NCBI GenBank assembly: GCA_964036045.1
Contig: OZ038388.1
Location: 2,675,501-2,739,500, forward strand
Direction: 5' to 3'
DNA: 64,000 bases
Source: Eutreptiella sp. 'Long Island Sound 2002'
Lineage: Eukaryota; Euglenozoa; Euglenophyceae; Eutreptiales; Eutreptiaceae
Position numbers and translations under genes: made by a program. Below, one piece after another: positions 11,045-21,638 of this stretch (positions are counted from its first letter, which is position 1; every line of letters begins with the position of its first letter). The notes under the pieces were generated by a model that worked only from the letters and a program-made list of their open reading frames with translations, was not told the origin of the DNA and ran no database searches.

Positions 11045-11562
11045 TGTCTATAGTGGCGCCGTTAGGTGCATCCACAAATTGCTACCATCTTGGCTTTTGG
11101 ATTCACAAGGATCAACCCATTTGGTGGCCGCTAAGAACCCTGTAGGGGATCAAAAACAGCCAAAATGACCCTAACAAGGACTGCAAATACCAAGTTTTTC
11201 TAACAAGGACCGCAAATACCAAGTTTTTCATAACCCAGCTACTGCCCACTTTGAGTGCCATGCAATGCCTTGGGGTCCCTTGTGCAAATGAATGATGATG
11301 CATAAGAACTTTGGTGAGACCCTCGTGCACCACCAACACCTATCAATGTCCCATTGGCATCACAGGGTGTGCGAGGGTATCTAAGCTTAATCGGGCAATG
11401 AGTGGCTGATGAGCAACACTTCATCTGCTGCAATCTTTCGCTTAGGCTGACCGTGTGTCTGTCTATGCGTGCGTGTATGTGTGTGCCAAAGTATGTATCC
11501 CTTACTACAAGGCTCTACCCAGATTCGCAGGTGCATGTAGGCACCGCCCTGCAGGCACCTGC

Positions 11563-11615
<53 letters not shown>
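11007..11615. repeat. Right ~0.6-kb direct repeat flanking the LINE-type element
   Basis: Matches 6921–7561, with a shorter GT microsatellite at its end. It begins at the 5' edge of the insert and is followed by unrelated sequence (GGCAAGGTATCAATTCC). The near-perfect identity with different microsatellite lengths indicates a recent duplication. Confidence 0.85.
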
Positions 11616-11616
<1 letters not shown>

Positions 11617-11989
11617 CAAGGTATCAATTCCAATCATGCTCAAACTGCGAGGTTCAACATTTCCTACATCCTACCACTGCTACAAACCATCAGTTTTGTG
11701 TCGGGCCCTGCAGGGGGGTAGCCAATATAGGCTCTGGATCTCCATATGTACAGGGTGCTGCCAACACACTGCAGCTCCTGGCCCTGCAACCCAGCCACAA
11801 TGCAACAAGACACACATTGCATGCCGTGTGCCCTACCTCACCCCATAGACCATCCCCATGCATCCCTGAGAAGGACAGTGGGGGTGGGTGGGGTGGGTGG
11901 GGGTGGGGTGGGGGGGGCTCCCCGGCACCGAAGAAAATAAAACCACCACTCCACGTTGGGTGCACAAGGCGCTAGATGGTACGAAGATA
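11616..11989. other. No gene recognised; G-rich tract
   Basis: The GGGTGGGTGGGGT-type tract at about 11880–11920 could form a G-quadruplex on the plus strand. No coding signal is visible. Confidence 0.4.
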
Positions 11990-12225
11990 TTCATTGACCA
12001 CGTCATGAAGCCCGCGCACTACGACCCCCTGGGAATCGAACCAGCCCCCCGAGGCCAGCGGGCAACGCGCATAGCCACTATGCTATAGTACCGAAGAGGT
12101 TAGATTACCTGTCAAACAAGCAGAAAGGGTGGGGGCTGTCACGCCGCATGGTGCTCCCGACCCCCCAGGGTTCGAACCACCGCCTGCGGCACACGAGACC
12201 CGCCGCATACCATTCAACTACGGGG
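11990..12225 (-). mobile_element. Pair of tRNA-like segments (probable tRNA-derived SINE)
   Basis: Two tRNA-like units lie in tandem on the minus strand. The first (about 12085–12005) has an A-box-like TAGCATAGTGGCTATGC and a B box GGTTCGATTCC inside a CTGG…CCAG T-arm. The second (about 12225–12150) has TAGTTGAATGGTATGC and GGTTCGAACCC. Neither folds into a convincing cloverleaf: acceptor and anticodon stems fail to pair. I therefore call them RNA polymerase III promoter-bearing SINE modules rather than tRNA genes. Element ends are not resolved. Confidence 0.5.
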
Positions 12226-12529
12226 ACAATACAGGGCTCCACCGCCATCCCCACCTGCACCTACAACGCCAGCCTACGCAGTCAACCCATAGAGTCAAAC
12301 CAATACAATGCGAGGGTGGGCATGGTCTAACATGCCTACCCTGCTGGCCCCAAATGGTGCCGCCAACCAGCCAACCATAGATGAGAAGAGATCATATATG
12401 GGGGTGCGAAAGAACAGCAACAAAAGAGGAGATAGGAAAACTGAGAGGCAGAAAACATATCACGCCTTGACGACAACGGGGCGCTGTCCCTAGCGCGCCT
12501 GCGACTCACAAAGGTATTGGGCCCGACCA

Positions 12530-13520
12530 GGATGGTTTGAGCACCCCTGATTCGCCAGGGACTCAGCACGCTCATTTCCTAGGATCCCTATGTGAGTATA
12601 CACATGCTTCCAGTGAGTACGAGCCGTGCGGGAGCGCATTGCCTCCTGCAGTTGAGCCCATAGATCCGAGTTCGGATCCTGCCGGCCAGGCACCAACGGT
12701 CCCCAAGAAAATTTTGGCTCGCCGCGGCATGCTTCAAGCTGTTGGTCAAGGGTACCATCATTTTCCGAAAGCAACCCAAGTTTCAAAAAGCAGACCAACA
12801 CACAGTGAATCACATGCCCTAACCCCCCTGCAAATGATAACCAAACAGCACAGAGATTGCAATTTAGTTTCCCATTTTGTGACTCACCTTGGCTGTCAGC
12901 CAGGCTGAGGTGGTCCCCAATACCTTCCCCAATGGCCCACTGCAAACAATTTGCGCTACTCCTTGTTGTCTCCTTGTTCCTTGTGGATTTCTGAGACTCC
13001 TACGACACCTGTGATGCCTCGGTAGTTTGAGTATCCTCAGGACTTGACATGGCAAAACAACACCAAAAAGGCGAAAATCCGTGCAACAAAAGAGAAGAAC
13101 TGATCGGCAAAAAATTGCCATTTCCAAGAATGGAACCCAGGACCCCTCGAATTAGGATACGGTAGATAGACCACTGAGCTACCATCCAATTCTGAGATGT
13201 CTGTGCAACAAAGGGTCCACAAGTTTGACATGTTATGGAAAAAAAAAAGTCCGCCATGTGACAATTTTGGCTCGCCGCCGCATGCTGCGGCATGCTTCAA
13301 AACCCCCACCAACAGCCTTCAGAATCCGGCATCGCGGCATGTTGCTGCCAGCCCAACAGGAGCCAGCGCTGCAGATGGGTGGTGACCCCGTCAAAAACAT
13401 ACTTGCTGTCTGTCACGACACGCAGGGGTTGAGCCGCCAGCACCGCCCGTCGGCCGGGGATGCTCGCAAATAGCTCTGCTCTGTTATTCGTCTGTTCCGG
13501 GCCAGGCAAGTGAAAGGCGG
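12530..13520 (-). pseudogene. RNase H domain of a retroelement, split by an insertion
   Basis: The first half (near 13510–13320) contains TNNRAELFASI and RVVTDSKYVFDGV…RW, the second and third catalytic motifs of RNase HI. The last part (near 12680–12540) contains DLWAQLQEAM and HVYTHIGILGNERAESLANQG, the terminal motif. Between them sits a ~0.55 kb insertion with tRNA-like promoter boxes and duplicated target sequence. A stop lies near the junction and the first catalytic motif is not seen, so the copy is dead. The domain would degrade RNA in RNA–DNA hybrids during retrotransposition. Confidence 0.7.
12711..13299 (-). mobile_element. tRNA-derived SINE inserted in the RNase H
   Basis: The phrase ATTTTGGCTCGCCGC occurs at 12711 and, with one or two differences, at about 13264. 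Both copies are followed by a form of GGCATGCTTCAA, giving flanking direct repeats of about 28–37 bp. Inside, on the minus strand near 13190–13128, are an A box TAGCTCAGTGGTCTATC and a B box GGGTTCCATTC. The right-hand repeat carries a small internal CATGC duplication. This is the layout of a retroposed SINE with a target duplication. Confidence 0.6.
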
Positions 13521-13624
13521 TATGCGTGTATGCTGGCACCTCTCTCTCAGGAAACCGGGACACCCAGGCATCAAACAGACCCAGGGCCCCAAGAGCCACC
13601 CGCTCTGACTCCATGGCAGCCAGT

Positions 13625-14047
13625 TCATTTCGTAAACCAAGCGTGATAATGGACACCGCCTATTCCAGAGATAGGGCGACTGAACTTCTGAATGTCGATC
13701 CATGCCCACCGCAGCTTGTCTTCAAAGAAGGTTGCTCCCTCATGCAGATCTCGGGACGCAGAGCACAGTAGGACCACGTGAATGTGATTAAGTTGCACCG
13801 ACTTGTGCACGTGATACATCGCAGCTTGAAGAGCAGGAAGGTTGGTGCCAGTAGCAATAAACGCAACATTCAAGGGCTCATGCTTCCATAGAACTTGGTG
13901 CAGGGGCACATTAGACACATTTAGCCCCTTCCAAGACATGAGAGCGCCCGGTGCATCTATTTGGTGCAGCCATTGTCTATTCATGAAAACATAGTCAACG
14001 GCCTCGGATGCGAGACCCTGTAGCGATAGAGAGTTGGGTAGGCTCAT
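13625..14047 (-). CDS. Unrecognised 140-codon frame upstream of the RNase H
   Basis: It lies on the same strand and just 5' of the RNase H pieces, so it may be the preceding part of the same retroelement polyprotein in another frame. Visible segments include LNVAFIATGTNLPALQAAMYHVHKS-type and HVVLLCSASRDLHEG stretches, without a signature I recognise. Confidence 0.3.
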   Translation of the reverse strand: MSLPNSLSLQGLASEAVDYVFMNRQWLHQIDAPGALMSWKGLNVSNVPLHQVLWKHEPLNVAFIATGTNLPALQAAMYHVHKSVQLNHIHVVLLCSASRDLHEGATFFEDKLRWAWIDIQKFSRPISGIGGVHYHAWFTK

Positions 14048-14446
14048 GGGCCATCAGCGGGGCTCCACCCACCACCTTGTGATCATCCAGGCACTTGACG
14101 CACAAGGCATGAATAGCGGCTGCACTGCGCGAGGCGTCCTACTGCACGTCCGGGGCAGCAGACAGTGGCGGCTGCTGGGCCGCCGGCGCGATGGCGGCTG
14201 AGGGCGGGAGGAGAGAGGATGCCACTGTTGGCGGCAGAAGCTGCTGCGGAGGCGGCAATATATGCTGCGGCGGAGCAGGCGGCTGTTGTGGCTAGTGTTG
14301 CACATTTGCGGCCACGGCTACGCGTGCTTGCTCAGTGTGCCACTGAGCCCACTCTTCTTCCATATATTGAACCCCGCTGGACTCATCCACATCTTGAGCA
14401 AAATCAACTCCTTGGTAGAAGGCATTGTTTGATGGCCTACAGCTTC
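14048..14446. other. GCTGCGG-rich stretch, no gene
   Basis: GC-rich sequence with GGCGGC/GCTGCGG repeats around 14165–14300, open in several frames because of composition. Nothing else is visible. Confidence 0.35.
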
Positions 14447-15113
14447 AGAAAAATTCATTTGCGGGGGGCGGGGGTCATTCAAGCCCCTTTTCCCAACCCC
14501 CCCCCCTCCCCAAAAGGGGCTCCCATGACTGAGCCTATTTCCCAGGGGTCAGAAGCCCCAAAGAAGACCCTTGTCCGGGCCAACGCGTTTAATAGGGTGG
14601 TGTGATGCGCATTCATGACGAACGGTGTTTTGTAGTCCATGCACAACACTTAACACTGGTGCCAATGGTGGTGGTGTTATTGTTGAAGAGCAAATGGCCC
14701 CCAATCCTTCCTGGCCACAATTTTTTGGCGCCCCGCCCTGGCCTGCCATTGGCACCATTTCTTTTCCTATGGTATTCGGATGACATCTCAGACTCACTGC
14801 TGGAGTCTAAATCTAAAGTAAATAAAGGAGAGATAAATCAAGGAGAGACCTCAAAGAGCGGGTGCTCACAAATGAAAATGGTTGACCGCATCTTCATTCT
14901 CCAAACGAGTCCCGGTTGGAAGGGAGAGGGGGGGGGGTTGCATTCTCTAAAAGCGAAGCAAGGGGCAGAACTGGTAAGATGCAGGGATAGTTAAGGGTAA
15001 CCCTACAACCAACTTTCCCCTCCTTAGTACTGCGCAGTCACGGGAGCCCCTTTTCCCCAGTTTTTTGGGGGGCTCAAGTGACCCCCCCCCCCCCCGCAAA
15101 TGAATTTTTCGCC
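14447..15113. mobile_element. MITE-like element with long inverted termini
   Basis: The left end (AAAAATTCATTTGCGGGGG, about 14449–14470, continuing AAGCCCCTTTTCCC and AAAAGGGGCTCCC to 14523) is repeated in inverse at 15040–15113, ending GCAAATGAATTTTT. The arms are about 75 bp and separated by ~520 bp of unrelated sequence. Poly-C runs of different lengths interrupt both arms. No transposase is encoded. A target duplication could not be identified. Confidence 0.6.
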
Positions 15114-15489
15114 TGCCCAGCCAGAAGGGCACCGAGAGAGACCGAATTATCCCCGGCGGGTACTGGAGGGTATGAAGGCAAGCTTGCGGTGGGGGCCGTC
15201 GCATCAGCGGCCGCCGCAGGCGCGCGGAGAAAGGAGGTCACAGAGCTAGCGGTTGCCGCCAGCAGAGAGGAGTTGGAGGCCATAAAGACAGTCAAATATA
15301 CACGGGCACATGGTCCAACAAGCAGCGGATGGCCTAGGCATAGAGCCTAGGCCTGTCAATAGAGACATCGCAGATGAAAGACACGGTGCCCGTCTATGTG
15401 TGTGTCGGGGGGGGGGGGGATGCCATATTATAGAGGAAGGCCCGCATGGGTCCAGGGGTGGGCACTCAGCGGGGGGGGGGGGGGGTGGC

Positions 15490-15521
<32 letters not shown>

Positions 15522-16816
15522 TTTGTGTTTGTGTTTGTGTGGGTGCGGAAACCCAAGGATGGGGCCATGAGAAGCAAAATCACACCACCAAAACAAAAAC
15601 AAATCGGGTGGGTGGGTGGGTTGGGTAAAACTAATGCCCCTGGGCTTTACTTGTACACTCTCCTCCCTAGCGCAAATCTGAGGGTTTTGGCGGACAGAAC
15701 GCCATGAAAGGCAGGCCCCACATGTGCTATACAGGGGCTCAGCTGTGACTCAGGTCTTGTTCAAGCATCCCAAAAGGTGTGGAAATACTTTTGGCAAAGT
15801 GTGTTCATGACCCTTTTTGGAACGCTTTTCGGGAGTTCAAGCAGGTCAAAATGGGCCAAATACAGCTCAAATCGGCCGAAAACCACAACTCAGATTTCTA
15901 CTGTCCCTCATGTGCAGGGGTGCACACACCGAATGAAACCTTTCAGGGGCTGCCGGTGCTTCAGGGGTTTGAGGCCAAAACGAGAATTTTGAAGTGTGTG
16001 AAGTCAGAGTGCTGACTGTGGCAGCAAACCCTGAATTTATGGATAAATGGAAGATAATTACCAAAACTAGTGCACTTTTTTTGCCTTTGTCATGCAGCGT
16101 CCATCCAGCCGTACAAACCACCCTCCAATCCAATTGTTGGGGCCCTTGTCTTCGCCTGTGGCCCACATGCAACGCACATCTTCGCTATGGATTGTATACG
16201 TGCATCCATTCACAGGGTTCAGAGACAAGGAAGCCGGTCGCTCAAGAGCAGTACAAATGCAAACACAGCAGGACACTGGTTCATTTCTGCATCTCTCTGG
16301 TGCAATGTGGACTGACACGGCTTCATGTACAGCCAGAAACATTCAATGGCAACCAAAAACATGTTCACAGTCAAAATCCAAATCATGTTCACTGTCATTC
16401 CATGCCGATAATTTTGCTTTCTACCCTGACTCTTACCACGGGTGTAGTGCTGGGGGGCATGTCTCTCAAGAGCGAAGTGAGCAAGGAAGGGTTTGGGGCA
16501 TGGGGATAGGGGAGGTTTCTAGGCAGGGTGCTGAGGGAGTGATAGGGGGCATGTCTCTCGAGCGCGCGAAGCGAGAGAGGAAGGATTTTGAGGGCGGTAT
16601 AGGGGCGGAAGTGGCGGGTCTCGTTCTTGGTGTCCCTCAACATGCATCCTTAGGGGGGATTCTTGCACTGCGCGCTACGTTCCTGCGCGCTACGCACTAC
16701 GTTCCCCCCGAAGAGCTCCTAGGCACGCCCCTTAGAAACACCCTTAGAATTAGGCGACCCAAACTGGACTCGAGGGGACCTTGAGGGGAACCTTCCAGGT
16801 TCTTGTGGCATGGTGA
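15114..16816. other. No gene recognised; simple repeats
   Basis: G runs lie near 15407 and 15472–15485, and a GT/GTTT microsatellite at about 15489–15540. From 15770 to 16450 the sequence is AT-richer without a convincing frame. At 16460–16580 a short phrase (GGGGGCATGTCTCTC[A/G]AG) is repeated at about 16453 and 16547. Confidence 0.35.
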
Positions 16817-17385
16817 AGGACCAGGGGCTTCTGGGGGGGAACTTGACTGTGTGTTGGGCAGCGGAGATGGAGGGCAGTCAGGTGGCGAGTCTGAACTTGG
16901 GATGGCAAAGGAGATGGACTCCATCTTGCATTGCCGATTCACTACTCTCAACCCATCTTGGTACTATTTCGAGTGGAGGAGTCCGTCTTTCAGCCGTCCC
17001 AACCACCGTGGCAGGAGGTCGCAGGCCATTGGAGCGGGTGTAGAACACCTTGTCCCCAATACTGAGATCCATGGAGAAAGTGGGCCTGAGAAATGAGGAG
17101 CGAAGTAGGATGTCTTGTAGCAGGCACCCTCAAAGTGTATCACCATATCAATCAACCGAGAAAAAGAGTAGATGTGGTGGAAATGGGTAAAAAATGTGTG
17201 CAAAAAAAGTAGAAATGGGTGAAACAAGGTGAACATCCAAAAATGCCAGATTCCCAATGCATCAAAACCTACTACCAAACAGCAATGATGCCCAAAGTAC
17301 CAAAACGTATGGGTTTCTACTATGGCCAAACGCCCAAATAGTTGCACTGCGCGCGCACTGCGCTTAAGGCGCCCCCTTATTCAGC
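16817..17385 (-). repeat. Dispersed repeat copy 1 (MITE-like, carries SH3-like ORF remnant)
   Basis: About 570 bp closely matching 28353–28915. On the minus strand it begins with GGGGGCGCCTTAAGCGCAG and a GCGCGCGCAGTGCAA palindromic terminus. The embedded small reading frame (start at 17072) reads MDLSIGDKVFYTRSNGLRPP and then shifts frame compared with copy 2, so it is broken here. The same terminus style is found at 2.8 kb and inside the tandem array at 30.4 kb. Confidence 0.7.
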
Positions 17386-17523
17386 CCCGTAGCTGATGTT
17401 CCCTCCCCTACCAGCTCGGTTCCGACATTCAATCTTGATTAGGGTTCACGTCACCGAGCTGGTGGAACCAGTCTTGGTTTTATAACCCTTTTTAGTGTCT
17501 AGGGTGGACCTACTAGGTTTAGC

Positions 17524-17558
<35 letters not shown>

Positions 17559-18735
17559 GCAAGCAAGCAGCACGCGCGAAATGGGTAAAAATCAGAACTC
17601 CGTCGTGGTGCTTCAGATTTGGGTGAAATTTTGGTGGATGATACCTATGGGTGTGAAGTACAATCACACAAAGTTTGAGCAAGAAACTCGACGGTGGCGG
17701 CCGAGAACGGGATTCGCAAGTGGCGGACCTCAGTTTCAAAAACTGCAGTTTAGGGCCAAAAACAGCCATTTTTGGGCCAAAAAAGCCCCGGAACAGATTC
17801 AAAACGGCCAAACGAAGGGAAACGGTGGGTACACTCCACGTGCGGCTTGACTTCCCCGTGTCAATGAGCTCTTTGCGGCCCTCTAACTCCATGATGTGTC
17901 CCGGAAACGGCCCAAAAAGGCCCCCAGAAGCTTCAAATGCCGACAGCCACAAACCAAGAATAGGCCATATCTTTGGCTACATGGCTCAAAATGCGATTCC
18001 GAGGGCACCTACTCCACCCGCAACCCCCCACTTTTTGTGGTTTCCACCCCTCAGAATTGCCCAAACGGACGCCTAGACCCCAATACCTAGGCCCGGTAGG
18101 CTGCGGCAAGCTGCAAGCTCAAGCCCAAACAGGTGGGTGCCCAAATGGGTCAACAGGGTCCAATAGGGGCAAAAAGATGACTTTTCTCAAAAATGATCCT
18201 AGACCATGTGCAACACTAAAAGAAGTGCTTTTGGACCGTTTTGAGCTTGTGGTGGCCCCTTTTGGTCCTCCGAAAATCCCAAAATGCCTTGAAAATGGGC
18301 TGTTTTGGGACCAAAAATGGGTCCAAAATGGGTGAAAAACGCATTCTTCCAAAAATCATCCTAGACCATTTGGGGTGCACAAACGGGTGAAATGAGCCCA
18401 TTTTGAGCCCATTTTGGGGCATTTTGGCCCCTCAAAAGTCCAAAAAGCCTTGAAAGTGGGCCTCCTGGTGATGGGGTTCACTTGCAAGCTGATTTCACTT
18501 TGTCAAGAGCCGTCAATGTGTGAATCATTCTTGATGTCCCTCACCAGTCATAGCTGATGTTCCCTCCCCCACCAGCTCGGTCCCCATTATTCAGTCTTGA
18601 TTAGGGTTAGTATCAGGGCTAGGACTAGGCTTGGGGCTTTAACTTTAGTGTTGGGGTGCAAAGTGGACAAAAATTTTCTTCGGGCGCCTTAGGTGCCCGT
18701 GGACTGTCGGGTGCCTTCAGCGCTCATGGACAGCA
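17386..18735. repeat. Large non-coding dispersed repeat, copy 1
   Basis: It shares ordered blocks with 49545–51650. These are ACCGAGCTGGTGGAAC…TTGGTTTTATAACCC near 17453, GTGTCTAGGGTGGACC, a (GCAA)n run at 17521–17572, several copies of a ~150-bp phrase with AAAAATGATCCTAGACCAT and AAATGCCTTGAAAATGGGCTG, and a closing block with ACAAAAATTTTCTTCGGGCG. A ~57-bp direct repeat starting AGCTGATGTTCCCTCCC occurs at about 17389 and 18549. Open frames here are by-products of the repeats. No transposase is visible. Confidence 0.65.
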
Positions 18736-19172
18736 TAGGCGGCTCCCCTGACGTTGTCAAAACCCTATGCCCCACAGGTCAACCATGATGTGGCTGGGGC
18801 CATCTGCAGCAGTCAGGTAGTTTGTAGGAAAGGCTCAGGGTTGAGAAGACCTGCGGGAAACTCAAGACTGGCAGTTCTGAGAGTTGTCCAGCCAGGCACC
18901 AAGCCCACTAAGCACCCCTGCAAACTCTTTCTGAAACATGGATTCGACGTCAGAAGCTGTAAAAAACACGGAGTTTGACAGCTTACACTTTGGACAGAGA
19001 GCACTCTACGGGCGAGCGCCTGCACAGGGAAAATCAAAGGTCATGGGTTGGAACCTGGGGCTAGGGCTGGTATAGAAGAGACTGGAAGCAAGGCGCAATG
19101 CGTCGCAGGGTGGGAGCAGGGTGCCATGGAGTAGGCAACGTTGGTAAAAGACGCTGCATCTTGACCACAGCT
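18736..19172. other. Spacer 3' of the F-box/LRR gene
   Basis: No coding frame or structured repeat that I can support. It presumably includes the 3' UTR of the gene to the right. Confidence 0.4.
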
Positions 19173-20699
19173 TCAAAATGGCTCGTCGTCGCATTCTCGA
19201 AATCGAGGGGGTGGCCGTAGAGTCACAAAGTCGTATGCCTGGCCATTGATCACCAGGCCAGACGCTACACTCCACCAAGCATCGTATGACCTCTGATGGG
19301 AGTGCTCGAGATAGACGTCAGAAACGTGGAACCGCACCTGAGGCTGGGCGCGGCTGATGGCTGTCAGCCGCTGGCACAAACCCGCAACCACGTCATCCCA
19401 TTCCAAAGCAGGATTGGGAAAAAAAGGATCCGGGGAGAACGGGGTGGACATCAGGTGCACAGTCCGTAGCGAGGCACACCCACAAAACGAATCGGGCAGG
19501 GCATCCACACTGGTATCCACGAGGCCCAAATCCTCCAAAGGAAGGTCCGCAAGCCAGTCCGGCAGGGACCGCAGGTCGACCGAGTGATTCATGGCCAGCA
19601 GCCGAAGCTGCCGCAAGCTCCGGAGACACTGCGGCACGGCATCCAATCTCCAGCCGTCCAACACCAGCTCTCGCAGTGCGCCTGCGAGGGGAGTGACTTC
19701 GAGCAGCCTGCACAGTTTTGCAATTTCCGCAGGAGATGCCTTGGTATCCTGCCCACCTTCCAGGCTCAGGCACCGAAGGGGGCAAAGCCGCAGATCATCC
19801 GGCAGATCACACGTGTCCATGTTGTACAACGTCAACCCCCTCAAACGGCGGCCCAGCTCCGGAAACCAGCCCGGGAATTCCCCGTGGTCCGTCATGTCGT
19901 CACACACCAGGGACCATCCCAGATCCAACGTGTGCAGGTGATGCAGGTGCCGCACGCATTCCGGGGTGCCGCACAGGCTCAGGTTTGCCAGCGACAGGCG
20001 CTGCAGGGTCGGAGGAAGACACGAGGAGGGCTGGGCCAACCAGCGGTGCAGCGCACCACGCGGGTCTCCCTGGAGCCCTGGATCGTCGTCGGCCGGACCA
20101 CTGAGATTCAGACTGCGCAGGGGCATCGTGTGGAACCACGGCGGCAGGCAGTCCAGAGGGTTTCGTGCCAGGCTCAGGCTGGTGAGGCAGGGCATGTGGC
20201 GCAGGCCCTCGGGGACCTCCGAAAGCCCGAGGCAGTCCAAGTACAGCTGCGTGCAGCCTGCGAACTGCCGGCCGAAGGCGGGGGTCCGGAGGTGGGGCAC
20301 CAAGGCGCGCGCGTCCGCAAGGCAGAGCTCGCGCACGGCGCTACATCGCACGCCATCGCGCCAGGCACGGCAGACAAGACGCAGCCGCTGGACGACGGCC
20401 AGCTGCCGGCGGAAGTGTGCGGCGTTGCGGGGCCCCGTGCCCGGCACATGTCCGTACGCGCCATACGTCCCCAAGTGCAAATGGTTGGGGGGCTTGGGCC
20501 ACAGAATGTCATATGGGCGCCAGGCCCGCTGGTCTTCCAGTCCGTCCAGCAGATGCTGGAGCACAATGCCAAGCAGTTCGGGGGGCAACTGCGGCAGGGG
20601 CTGGGCACTGACCTGTTGTGGCATGTGCTGTAGCGTCAATCTGGAGCACAACGGAGGAACCGCACGCCTCACCACCGGGAGGGGCCACTTCCCATTCAC
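19173..20699 (-). CDS. F-box/leucine-rich-repeat protein
   Basis: This is a single uninterrupted 508-codon frame ending in TGA. Residues about 36–125 form an F-box: LPQLPPELLGIVLQHLLDG, then an insert (about 58–98, WRPYDILWPKP…) and the closing helices RLRLVCRAWRDGVRCSAV. From about residue 140 leucine-rich repeats follow, for example CTQLYLDCLGLSEVPEGL, CLTSLSLARNPLDCLPP and PLRSLNLSG, continuing to about residue 420. The C-terminal 70 residues (WDDVVAGLCQRL…) are not LRR. F-box/LRR proteins usually recruit substrates to SCF ubiquitin ligases through Skp1; the target here is unknown. I keep the first ATG at 20699; an internal ATG at 20624 sits closer to the F-box and could be the true start. 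The absence of introns contrasts with the subtilase and sufC genes. Confidence 0.85.
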   Translation of the reverse strand: MNGKWPLPVVRRAVPPLCSRLTLQHMPQQVSAQPLPQLPPELLGIVLQHLLDGLEDQRAWRPYDILWPKPPNHLHLGTYGAYGHVPGTGPRNAAHFRRQLAVVQRLRLVCRAWRDGVRCSAVRELCLADARALVPHLRTPAFGRQFAGCTQLYLDCLGLSEVPEGLRHMPCLTSLSLARNPLDCLPPWFHTMPLRSLNLSGPADDDPGLQGDPRGALHRWLAQPSSCLPPTLQRLSLANLSLCGTPECVRHLHHLHTLDLGWSLVCDDMTDHGEFPGWFPELGRRLRGLTLYNMDTCDLPDDLRLCPLRCLSLEGGQDTKASPAEIAKLCRLLEVTPLAGALRELVLDGWRLDAVPQCLRSLRQLRLLAMNHSVDLRSLPDWLADLPLEDLGLVDTSVDALPDSFCGCASLRTVHLMSTPFSPDPFFPNPALEWDDVVAGLCQRLTAISRAQPQVRFHVSDVYLEHSHQRSYDAWWSVASGLVINGQAYDFVTLRPPPRFRECDDEPF

Positions 20700-21382
20700 T
20701 CAGTTCGCCTGCGGCAGGTCTTGGCGTGCCGTTTTGGGTCTGGGTTCTGGCCAGTGCGTCCCAGTATTATATGCGGACCATACTGTAGGCAGGAAATGGG
20801 TGTCAAACCCTCAAATCCCAACTTATTTTGCAATGGGTTGGCAGTACACTTTGTTCATACGTTTACTGAGCATGTGCAACCATTGCCCCAAACGCGTCTC
20901 TTGCTACCTTTCTAAACTATATCTCCATCCATCTTCAGCGAGGCCACGGAATGGCATTCATGGCATTCCTGTTTGTCTGTTGGGCTGGTTCTTGCATGAA
21001 GTGAAGATTATTCCATTTGCCGGGGAATCTCGCGAAATTGGTTTGCTGGTGTTGACAAAGAACACCAAACTGCTTGGCACTGCTGCTGGTTTCACTTAGC
21101 GTGGAAAGCCACCTTGATGCTCTTTGTTGCAGTCATTTGCAGAATCTTGGTAAGAAATTGATTCAAATTATTTGTTTGATTTGGATGATGCTTATCGCTG
21201 CAGCAAAGTGGAAGATGTAGAATAACGTTGCACTCGAGAGGCACTTCCCGTGTCTGTGCACTTGTTTTCGCTCAGAACCATCGCCCCGAACCTTTGCACG
21301 GTGTGCACACTGCGTGCACCTTACCTGGTAGAACCAAGAAAAAAGCAAGCAAGGGGGAGTCAACATGTACAACATGCAAATT
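20700..21382. other. Upstream region of the F-box/LRR gene, no other gene
   Basis: It would contain the promoter of the F-box/LRR gene, but I see no element I can name. It ends at the terminal repeat of the YR retrotransposon. Confidence 0.4.
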
Positions 21383-21580
21383 CAGTTCTGCCTGCCCCAC
21401 CCCTCCCCCTGGACAAAGCAATCAGGACAGATGCACTATTCCACCGCTTCAGCATCGTACAGAGGTGCTGGGGGCCCGGTGGCAGAACTTTCGTTACCCC
21501 GCTTTGCTATACTAACTGCAGTTCTGCCTGCCCCACCCCTCCCCTTGGACAAAGCAATCAGGACAGATGCACTATTCCAC
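21383..21580. repeat. 3' terminal block B2–A2–B1 of the YR retrotransposon
   Basis: On the plus strand B2 is 21383–21444, A2 is 21465–21523 and B1 is 21519–21580. A2 and B1 overlap by CAGTT. The 20-bp spacer between B2 and A2 together with a few flanking bases matches, in inverse orientation, a stretch inside gag (about 25661–25687). Confidence 0.9.
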
Positions 21581-21638
21581 GGACAGCACATTTTGCCGCG
21601 CGACTGCGCGTCCATATGTCCCCGTAGCCGTCGTATCA

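Noticed and set aside
6921-11615. LTR retrotransposon
   Set aside because: The flanking direct repeats resemble LTRs, but the enclosed protein has non-LTR RT motifs and a zf-RVT finger, with no protease or integrase, and the repeats lack TG…CA ends.
12150-12225. Functional tRNA gene
   Set aside because: A and B boxes are present, but acceptor and anticodon stems do not pair and the anticodon loop is the wrong size.
13128-13193. Functional tRNA gene
   Set aside because: The D-arm and T-arm are tRNA-like but the anticodon arm and acceptor stem are not; it sits inside an insertion with target duplications, as a SINE would.
19584-21099. Plus-strand frames of 349 and 377 codons opposite the F-box/LRR gene
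   Set aside because: Antisense shadows of a GC-rich coding frame. The minus strand has clear F-box and LRR motifs.
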